Below, piece after piece: positions 1-5,386 of a stretch of 7,181 bases of DNA (within the stretch, counting starts at the first letter, position 1; every line of letters begins with the position of its first letter). This stretch comes from an uncultured Atopobium sp. (lineage in GTDB: Bacteria > Actinomycetota > Coriobacteriia > Coriobacteriales > Atopobiaceae). The stretch is from contig CAMPCT010000107.1 of NCBI GenBank assembly GCA_946647055.1, forward strand, positions 1-7,181, read 5' to 3'. The notes beneath the pieces were generated by a model. The model ran no database searches and was not told the origin of the DNA. It worked only from the letters and a program-made list of their open reading frames with translations. The position numbers were made by a program, and so were the translations under genes.

Positions 1-2
1 CG

Positions 3-30
3 AGAACGCGTCGACCGAGGGGCGCGTTCT
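3..30. repeat. Inverted repeat upstream of vsr
   Basis: Positions 3-10 (AGAACGCG) are the exact reverse complement of 23-30, giving an 8-bp stem with a 12-nt loop. The following bases (TCTCGTCGGG) are not a proper T-run, so this is a weak terminator candidate for a gene ending to the left, or simply part of an upstream coding end. The window starts too close to it to decide. Confidence 0.35.
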
Positions 31-78
31 TCTCGTCGGGCAAGCCCCTTCTCTGCACTTGCGCTAGGATGTGGCGCT

Positions 79-88
79 AGGGGGTGAG
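79..88 (+). promoter_or_regulatory. Ribosome binding site deciding the vsr start
   Basis: The purine-rich AGGGGGTGAG ends 3 nt before the ATG at 92, with its G-run about 7 nt away. This supports the ATG at 92 over the in-frame GTG at 71, which would place this site inside the coding sequence. A TAGGAT at 65-70 could be a -10 element, but no convincing -35 is visible. Confidence 0.55.
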
Positions 89-91
89 CGC

Positions 92-598
92 ATGACGAGC
101 GAGGCGACGCGCCACGTGATGCAGGCGAACAAGTCGAAGAACACCAAGCCGGAGCTGCTCGTGAGGGCCGCCCTGCGCGAAGCCGGCTACACCGGATATC
201 GCCTGCATTGGAAGAAGGCGCCTGGCCATCCAGACATCTGCTTTCCCGGGCGCAAGGTCGCGATCTTCGTCAACGGATGCTTCTGGCACCGTTGCCCCCG
301 CTGCGCCTTGCCCGCCCCAAAGAGCAACGTGGAGTTCTGGGAGGGGAAGTTCTCTCGAAACCGCATGCGAGACGCACGTGACCAGGAGCTGCTTCTCGAG
401 GACGGCTGGACGGTGCTCGTGGTGTGGGAGTGCCAGCTCAAGGGTCGTCGCCTCGAGCCCACCATGCACGACCTCATCCTCGAGCTCGAGCGTGTCAACG
501 AGGAACGGGGCAGGGGAGTGCGCGTGTCGCGTGTCGTCGAGGTTCGTCCCCGTGGATGGAGGCTGCGTGTCCGCCAAGGGAGGCTGCGCAGGTCCTAG
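92..598 (+). CDS. vsr: Very short patch repair endonuclease (Vsr)
   Basis: Nicks DNA 5' of the mismatched T in T:G pairs that arise when 5-methylcytosine deaminates, starting very-short-patch repair with DNA polymerase I. The 168-aa product is close to the E. coli length (156 aa). The N-terminus has the family's KNTKPE segment (residues 17-21). The catalytic Asp of the PGHPD motif is Asp48, matching E. coli Asp51. The GCFWH motif (62-66) supplies His66, matching His69. Cys63, Cys68, Cys71 and Cys114 (in WEC) form the expected structural zinc site, with Cys68 where E. coli has His71. Asn61 stands where E. coli has catalytic His64; from memory, Asp or Asn there is common outside enterobacteria. 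The FW(x)2KF segment at 82-87 is also typical. The ATG at 92 is preferred over the GTG at 71 because of the ribosome site. No cytosine methyltransferase lies within the window, although vsr usually sits beside one, so a partner may lie to the left. Confidence 0.93.
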   Translation: MTSEATRHVMQANKSKNTKPELLVRAALREAGYTGYRLHWKKAPGHPDICFPGRKVAIFVNGCFWHRCPRCALPAPKSNVEFWEGKFSRNRMRDARDQELLLEDGWTVLVVWECQLKGRRLEPTMHDLILELERVNEERGRGVRVSRVVEVRPRGWRLRVRQGRLRRS

Positions 599-612
599 GA
601 CGCGAACTCGGG

Positions 613-618
613 TAGAAT
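613..618 (+). promoter_or_regulatory. Possible -10 element before the phosphatase operon
   Basis: TAGAAT in the 68-nt gap after vsr resembles TATAAT and would give a leader of roughly 40 nt to the TTG start. No recognisable -35 sequence lies 16-18 bp upstream, so this is a weak call. The gap shows no terminator, so readthrough from vsr is also possible. Confidence 0.22.
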
Positions 619-654
619 GAGGGACCATGGGAACTGCCCCAAGCGCTCTTGTCC

Positions 655-660
655 GGGAGG
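655..660 (+). promoter_or_regulatory. Ribosome binding site selecting a TTG start
   Basis: GGGAGG lies 6 nt before the TTG at 667 and is the only strong Shine-Dalgarno match nearby. It falls inside the reading frame if the upstream TTG at 649 is used, so it argues for the start at 667. The ATG at 627 is in another frame and reaches a stop after 20 codons. Confidence 0.6.
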
Positions 661-666
661 TGCGAC

Positions 667-1461
667 TTGGCAACCTATGCGTTCAGTGACGTCCATGGCC
701 ACAGGGCCACGCTCGACCGTCTTCTCTCGCGCATCTCCCCCGCAGACGACGACAGGCTCTTCATGCTTGGCGACATGATCGACCGCGGACCCGACGCGGT
801 GGGCGTCCTCTCGATTGTCCGGTCCTTCAGGAACTGCACCACCCTCATGGGCAACCACGAGAAGCTCATGCTCATCGCCCTCGACAACCCGGACGACCAA
901 CGCCACATGTTCGACTGGACCATCAACGGCGGGGGGATGACCATCGACTCCCTTGCCACGCTTGAGCAGGACGCCTACGAGTGGTTCGTTGACTGGATTC
1001 GCAAGCTTCCCACCTATGCCACCTGCGAGGCTGCCGGGAGGCGTTACCTCTTTGCGCACGCGGGCATACGGCCAGGTGTCGCACCCGTGCCCCAGGAGTG
1101 GGATGATGACTCGTCGCTCGCGTTCCTTGCGGCACAGGAACCCGACGACCTGCTCTGGATTCGTGACGGCTTCTGGGACCGACCCACAGGTCTCGTGGAT
1201 GAGACGGGCGGCGGACCCATCGTGGTGGCGGGACATACGCCAACGCACTACGTCGAGCGCCTCTATGGCGCGCCTCCTGCGCTTGACGAGAACGGCCTCT
1301 GTCGCATGCTCTTCTGTGGCGCCGGTGACGAGACGGGTTGGATTCCCGACAAGATCGCCATCGACTGTGCCGCGGCGGCTGGTGCCGGTGTTGGCCAGGT
1401 GGGCATGATCTGCCTCGACACCCTCGAGGTCACCTACGAGGCGGTTCTCGATGGCGAGTAG
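667..1461 (+). CDS. PPP-family metallophosphatase (serine/threonine phosphatase-like)
   Basis: A calcineurin-like two-metal phosphoesterase, probably cytoplasmic, with no signal peptide or membrane segment. The 264-aa product carries the full PPP signature: DVHGH at residues 8-12 (metal ligands Asp8, His10), GDMIDRG at 35-41 (Asp36, catalytic Asp39/Arg40), GNHE at 62-65 (Asn63, His64), His131 in FAHAG and His190 in AGHTPTH. The LLWIR segment at 162-166 and NGGG at 87-90 are typical of the bacterial PrpA/PrpB/ApaH branch. Substrates in that branch include phosphoserine/threonine proteins and diadenosine polyphosphates; sequence alone does not choose. The start is the TTG at 667, placed 6 nt after GGGAGG; a TTG at 649 would add six residues. 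The 3' end overlaps the glycerate kinase start by 11 nt, implying translational coupling. No catalytic residue appears to be missing. Confidence 0.9.
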   Translation: MATYAFSDVHGHRATLDRLLSRISPADDDRLFMLGDMIDRGPDAVGVLSIVRSFRNCTTLMGNHEKLMLIALDNPDDQRHMFDWTINGGGMTIDSLATLEQDAYEWFVDWIRKLPTYATCEAAGRRYLFAHAGIRPGVAPVPQEWDDDSSLAFLAAQEPDDLLWIRDGFWDRPTGLVDETGGGPIVVAGHTPTHYVERLYGAPPALDENGLCRMLFCGAGDETGWIPDKIAIDCAAAAGAGVGQVGMICLDTLEVTYEAVLDGE

Positions 1462-2641
1462 CGTGGACTCGCTGGTCGTCATAGCCTCGGACTCCTTCAA
1501 GGGGACGCTCTCGTCACGCGAGGTCGCCGACGTCATTCGCGAGGAGCTAGAAAGGTGTCTTCCGGGGAGTCGCATCTGTCCGGTCCTCATCGCTGATGGC
1601 GGCGAGGGCACCCTCGAGGCCATCGAGCACGCTCGGAAAGGACGAAGGCTGCACCAGCAGGTATGTGGCCCGCTGGGTGACGACGTCCTCGCCTCCCTGC
1701 TCATGCTCGAAGACCACGTTGCCGTGGTGGAGATGGCGGAGGCGTCGGGGCTGACCCTCGTCCCCGCTGATCGCAGAGACCCCCGTCAGACCACGAGCCG
1801 GGGAACGGGGGAGCTCATCCGCATCGCCCTCGACCATGGTGCACGACGCATCCTGGTGGGCTTGGGTGGGAGTGCCACCAACGACGCGGGGATGGGGGCG
1901 ATGCGCGCCCTGGGCGTTCGCTTCCTCGACGAGGGAGGGGAGGAGCTTCCCGGTAGGGGCTCCAGTCTGGGACTCGTCCGCACGATCGACGCGAGCGGCA
2001 TCGATCCGCGCCTGGCGGGTACCGAGGTCATCGCCCTTGCCGACGTTGACGCGCCGCTCGTTGGTCCTCGCGGGGCGACGCGCGTGTTCGCGCCGCAGAA
2101 GGGGGCGGATGCCGCTTGCGTCGAGGAGCTCGAGCGGGGCATGTGCTCGTACGCCCGCGTGCTTGACGCCTGGGCGCAGGGTCACGGGGCTCCAGCGCCA
2201 TCGGTGCGGCCCGGTGCCGGGGCGGCGGGTGGGATAGGCTCTGCGCTCATGGCATTCCTTGGTGCCGGTATGCGAGGCGGCATAGGGTTTGTCCTCGATG
2301 CGGCTGGCATCAACGAGCTGCTCTCCCGTGCCAGCCTCTGCATAACGGGAGAGGGCAGGCTTGATTCGCAGACCTTGGGTGGCAAGGCCGTGGCGGGGGT
2401 CGCGGCGCGTTGTGCCGTTGCCAACGTGCCCTGTGTCGCCATTGCCGGGATGGTCGAGCCGGGATTCGACGTTACGGCGGCAGGCCTGTCCGCGGCCATT
2501 GGCTGTCTGGCTCCCGAGGAGGTCGCCAAGATGGGGCATGACGAGCTCGCCCGCGGTGCGAGGGGGCGGCTCCGCAAGGCCGTGCGTGACAATGCCGAGC
2601 TGCTCGTCGGCCTGTGGGATGGGGGCATGCATGAGCGCTAG
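1451..2641 (+). CDS. Glycerate kinase (class I, GlxK/GarK family)
   Basis: Phosphorylates D-glycerate with ATP, usually to 2-phosphoglycerate, feeding glycerate from sugar-acid, glyoxylate or serine breakdown into lower glycolysis. The 396-aa length fits the family (about 380). Visible motifs, in order: an N-terminal ASDSFKGTLSS segment (12-22), ADGGEGT (48-54), GGSATNDAG (139-147) in the nucleotide/substrate region, PQKGA (215-219) and GEGRLDSQT (300-308). All match the two-domain glycerate kinase fold and none is broken. The ATG at 1451 overlaps the phosphatase stop by 11 nt and has GAGGCGG about 7 nt upstream; a GTG at 1463 is a less likely alternative. Its own stop overlaps the next gene by 11 nt. 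No glycerate-producing enzyme (GarR, GarL, Hyi) or transporter is visible here, so the source of glycerate is not shown by context. I leave the symbol blank because glxK, garK and glyK cannot be told apart. Confidence 0.95.
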   Translation: MASSVDSLVVIASDSFKGTLSSREVADVIREELERCLPGSRICPVLIADGGEGTLEAIEHARKGRRLHQQVCGPLGDDVLASLLMLEDHVAVVEMAEASGLTLVPADRRDPRQTTSRGTGELIRIALDHGARRILVGLGGSATNDAGMGAMRALGVRFLDEGGEELPGRGSSLGLVRTIDASGIDPRLAGTEVIALADVDAPLVGPRGATRVFAPQKGADAACVEELERGMCSYARVLDAWAQGHGAPAPSVRPGAGAAGGIGSALMAFLGAGMRGGIGFVLDAAGINELLSRASLCITGEGRLDSQTLGGKAVAGVAARCAVANVPCVAIAGMVEPGFDVTAAGLSAAIGCLAPEEVAKMGHDELARGARGRLRKAVRDNAELLVGLWDGGMHER

Positions 2642-3143
2642 GACGGGCAGGGTCCACTCGTTCGACCCCGTGTGCGATGCGGGATGCCGCGTGCTCGTGC
2701 TGGGGACCGTCCCCAGTCCCAAGTCGCGTGAGGTCACCCTCAACTATGGCAACCCGCGTAACCGCTTCTGGCCGGTCGTGGCCCACCTTCTTGGCGAGGA
2801 CCTCCCAGAGACGCCCGATGGCAAGCGCGCGATGGCCCTGCGTCATCACATCGCCCTCTGGGATGTGCTCGAGAGCTGCGTCATCACAGGCGCGTCCGAC
2901 GCCACCATCTCGGACCCGCGTCCCAACGACATCGCCTCCCTGCTCGAGAGCGCTCCCATCAGTCGCATCTTCACGACCGGAACGACTGCGACGCGCCTGT
3001 ATCGCAAGCTTGTCGAACCGAGCTTGGGCGTGCCCTGCACGGGCCTGCCCTCGACCTCCCCAGCCAATGCCTCATGGTCGTTCGATCGGCTTGTCGAGGC
3101 ATACCGACCGCTGGTAGAGGCCTTGGATGTGGTACAAATATAA
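2631..3143 (+). CDS. DNA-deoxyinosine glycosylase (hypoxanthine-DNA glycosylase, UDG superfamily family 6)
   Basis: Expected to excise hypoxanthine left by adenine deamination, starting base excision repair. The 170-aa product has the two superfamily motifs. Motif I is GTVPSPKS at residues 25-32, followed by YGNPRNRFWP at 39-48. Motif II is LPSTSPAN at 139-146. From memory, family members commonly read YYxHPQNRFW here, so Asn41 replaces the usual His, while the likely catalytic Asn44 is kept. The ATG at 2631 overlaps the end of the glycerate kinase by 11 nt, with a G-rich ribosome site (2616-2625) just upstream. The same frame is open further upstream to 2361, but that part runs antisense to nothing and simply overlaps the kinase in another frame, so it is not used. 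A DNA repair enzyme coupled to a metabolic kinase is probably operon convenience. Other UDG families (Mug, UdgB) fit less well because of the LPSTSPAN form of motif II. Confidence 0.88.
   Translation: MSARTGRVHSFDPVCDAGCRVLVLGTVPSPKSREVTLNYGNPRNRFWPVVAHLLGEDLPETPDGKRAMALRHHIALWDVLESCVITGASDATISDPRPNDIASLLESAPISRIFTTGTTATRLYRKLVEPSLGVPCTGLPSTSPANASWSFDRLVEAYRPLVEALDVVQI
3130..3138 (+). promoter_or_regulatory. Possible extended -10 promoter for the hydrolase-acyltransferase gene
   Basis: TGGTACAAA matches the TGnTATAAT extended -10 pattern and lies in the only AT-rich patch between 2631 and 3179. It overlaps the last codons of the glycosylase gene and would start transcription near 3145, leaving a leader of about 34 nt. 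No good -35 is seen, which extended -10 promoters can tolerate. Confidence 0.3.
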
Positions 3144-3165
3144 GGTTATGCAACGGGGCTTCCCA

Positions 3166-3176
3166 GGGGAGGAGGG
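3166..3176 (+). promoter_or_regulatory. Ribosome binding site deciding the SGNH-GNAT start
   Basis: GGGGAGGAGGG ends 2 nt before the ATG at 3179, with its GGGGAGG core (3166-3172) 6 nt away. It fixes the start at 3179 rather than in-frame upstream codons reaching back to 3074, which would overlap the glycosylase gene. Confidence 0.65.
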
Positions 3177-3178
3177 TC

Positions 3179-5356
3179 ATGACGTTCGAGGAGATGGTCT
3201 TTGATGCGGCGGCCCGCGCCTCTCTCGCGCAGTGCCCGGCGAACACGCTGCTCCATGGCAACCTGCGGACGACGCTCGAGCCGCAGGGATGGCATCGCCC
3301 TTGGCGTCTCGCCGAGTCCCAGGTTCGCTCGCTCGCGAGCGTCAACGCGTGGCATCCGGGCCTCTTCCGTCAGATGGCGGGCGCCTCTGCCGGCATCTGC
3401 GTCGAGTTCCTGACCGACGCCCGCGCGATCGCCCTCGAGGTCCGCCTTGACCCCGAGCCCCGCGGAACCGCCGCGGTACTTGACGGCCTTGCGCCAGAAG
3501 AAGCCCAGCGCCCCGCCTATGACGGCATCTCCTGCGACTATGACGACAGGCACCTTGGCCCCGTCCTTCCCGTCGCCGTTCCGGGCTCGTCCCAGCGCGA
3601 TCGCATCGAGGTCGCCGTCTTCTCGTTCGACGACCCCAACAGCTCCGAGGACGCCCCATCCCTGGCACTTCCCGGGCTCGACGCCCCCCACCACGTGCGC
3701 ATCTGGCTTCCCTGCCTGCGTGGCTGCGTCGTGCGGAACGTCTACGTCGACGGCTCGATCATCGAGCCGGTCTCCTCGCGTGGCACGATCGTGGTGCTGG
3801 GAGACTCCATAGCCCAGGGCTTCGTGGCGGGGGATCCCGCCCTTACCTGGCCGGTGCTGCTGGGCAAGGAGCTCGACCTCGACGTCCTCAACCAGGGCAT
3901 TGGCGGGCAGGTGTTCCAGCCGGGAACGCTCGTAGGCCTCTCGCGCCAGCGCAGGCCCGAGCACATCGTGGTCGAGCTGGGCCTCAACTACCGCTTCGAG
4001 ACCTGTCGCGCCGCCTTTGTCGTGCGTGACATCCGGGCATACCTGGGCGAGGTCGCACGCCTGTGGCCCGGCGTCCCCACGTGGGTGCTCACGCCCACGG
4101 GCTTCCGCGAGAAGGTGCAGCCCACGCACGAGCGCAGCTGCTTCGACCTCGTCCCACAGATGATCACCAGCTCCGCGGAGCGCTATGGACAGATGCGCGT
4201 CTTGGGAGGCCCCGGCCTCCTCCCGGGCAAGAAGTCCCTGCTCGCCGACTCTGACCACCCAAACGCCGCGGGCCATGCGCACCTTGCCGAGCATCTCGCC
4301 GCCACGATCCATCGACGTGGCGACGCCCTCCTGCGCAAGCTCAACCCCTCCGAGCGCACCTTTGCGCGTGACGAGGAGACCGGGCGCTTCGTGACGAGCC
4401 CCGCCAAGGGCGAGGGGCTCGACCTGCCCGAGCCGGAGGAGGCGACCGAGCGGGTCGTGACCTTGGGGGACGAGCCGCATACGTTGGTCGTCGAGTTTGT
4501 GGAGCCCGAGCCCGAGACGGTCGAGGCGCCTGCCGTCATCGTCGAGCACGAGGGGATTCCCGATGACGGCCTCAATCCCGACGCCCGTCGCGAGGCGGCT
4601 ATCGAGCGCCTGGAGCATGAGCCCGACCGCGCCTTCCAGATTCTCGAGTGCCTGCGTCGCGGGGTGGGCGAGGTGCTCCACACCAGCGACGGTGCCACCC
4701 TCATGCGTATTCCGCGTGACGGGAACCAGTTCCTCTACGCACCCGACCACGAGCTTGCCAGGCGGATCCTTGCCGGTATGGACGTTCCGCGCTTCATGAC
4801 GCTGTGCGAGCCCGGCCTCGAGGACATGGCGACCGAGCTCCAGGGACTTGACGTCTTCGAGCACTTCCACCTGTTCCTTCCCGTCTCGGGCCTCCTGCCT
4901 CCCGACGAGGTCCCCACCTCGTCCGAGCAGCTCCTGCCTTGGCCCGTCGACGCCGACAAGGCCGAGCATATCCTCACGCTCGACGAGTCCTATGCCGAGC
5001 TCCTTGCCGCGACCTATGGCGACCCCCCGCACTTCACGGTGGACGACTTCCGCTGGCGTCTTGCCGAGGGCTCGCTCCTGGGTGGCTTCACGGACGACTT
5101 CGAGCTCGTGGGCTACGTGGGCGAGCAGGTCGAGACCTGCGTGGGCATCCTCGAGGTCTTCCCCGGCTATCGCCGCCAGGGTTGGGCGAGCGCCTTGCAG
5201 GCCACCAAGATGAACGAGCACCTGGCAAAGGGGCATATCCCCTGGGCGCAGGTCATGGAGGGCAACGAGGTCTCGATGGCGCTTCAGGAGTCGTTTGGCC
5301 TGCGGGCCACTCCCGCCAACGAGCAATGCTTCTGCTGGCGGGGAAAGGCCGACTAG
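3179..5356 (+). CDS. SGNH/GDSL hydrolase fused to a GNAT acyltransferase
   Basis: A 725-aa, apparently cytoplasmic protein (no signal peptide or membrane segment) with two enzymatic halves. Residues 1 to about 195 are a beta-rich region resembling the jelly-roll domain found before the catalytic domain in SsfX3-type and carbohydrate-esterase SGNH proteins; its end, RNVYVDGSIIEP, is typical. The SGNH domain follows: GDSIAQG (208-214, nucleophile Ser210), NQGIGG (238-243, oxyanion Gly240), GLN (268-270, Asn270, though the usual following Asp is Tyr271) and DSDHPN (357-362, Asp357 and His360). An acidic Pro/Glu-rich linker spans about 405-465. The C-terminal part reads as GNAT: a weak first half (about 467-570), then a clear domain with the acetyl-CoA loop RRQGWA at 665-670 and a VSMALQESFGL segment near 697-707. 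Likely an acyl-ester hydrolase plus an acyl/acetyl transfer activity; substrates unknown. It follows the glycosylase gene by 35 nt and converges on the next gene. Confidence 0.88.
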   Translation: MTFEEMVFDAAARASLAQCPANTLLHGNLRTTLEPQGWHRPWRLAESQVRSLASVNAWHPGLFRQMAGASAGICVEFLTDARAIALEVRLDPEPRGTAAVLDGLAPEEAQRPAYDGISCDYDDRHLGPVLPVAVPGSSQRDRIEVAVFSFDDPNSSEDAPSLALPGLDAPHHVRIWLPCLRGCVVRNVYVDGSIIEPVSSRGTIVVLGDSIAQGFVAGDPALTWPVLLGKELDLDVLNQGIGGQVFQPGTLVGLSRQRRPEHIVVELGLNYRFETCRAAFVVRDIRAYLGEVARLWPGVPTWVLTPTGFREKVQPTHERSCFDLVPQMITSSAERYGQMRVLGGPGLLPGKKSLLADSDHPNAAGHAHLAEHLAATIHRRGDALLRKLNPSERTFARDEETGRFVTSPAKGEGLDLPEPEEATERVVTLGDEPHTLVVEFVEPEPETVEAPAVIVEHEGIPDDGLNPDARREAAIERLEHEPDRAFQILECLRRGVGEVLHTSDGATLMRIPRDGNQFLYAPDHELARRILAGMDVPRFMTLCEPGLEDMATELQGLDVFEHFHLFLPVSGLLPPDEVPTSSEQLLPWPVDADKAEHILTLDESYAELLAATYGDPPHFTVDDFRWRLAEGSLLGGFTDDFELVGYVGEQVETCVGILEVFPGYRRQGWASALQATKMNEHLAKGHIPWAQVMEGNEVSMALQESFGLRATPANEQCFCWRGKAD

Positions 5357-5359
5357 TCC

Positions 5360-5386
5360 ATAGCCTGGCGGCCACGCCCTCGCTAT
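5360..5386. terminator. Possible bidirectional hairpin between convergent genes
   Basis: ATAGC (5360-5364) pairs with GCTAT (5382-5386), enclosing a second stem GGCG (5367-5370) with CGCC (5375-5378) around a GCCA loop. It fills the 29-bp gap between the stops of two convergent genes, the expected place for a shared terminator. Neither side is followed by a T-run, so intrinsic termination would be weak; its position is the main support. Confidence 0.35.

Noticed and set aside
599..666. Terminator between vsr and the phosphatase
   Set aside because: No inverted repeat followed by a T-run is present in this gap.
595..1704. 369-codon minus-strand frame opposite the metallophosphatase
   Set aside because: The plus strand carries every PPP phosphatase motif; the minus frame has none and spans two plus-strand genes.
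1547..2743. 398-codon minus-strand frame opposite glycerate kinase
   Set aside because: It lies antisense to an intact glycerate kinase, crosses into the glycosylase gene, and reads as Arg/Pro/His-rich shadow sequence.
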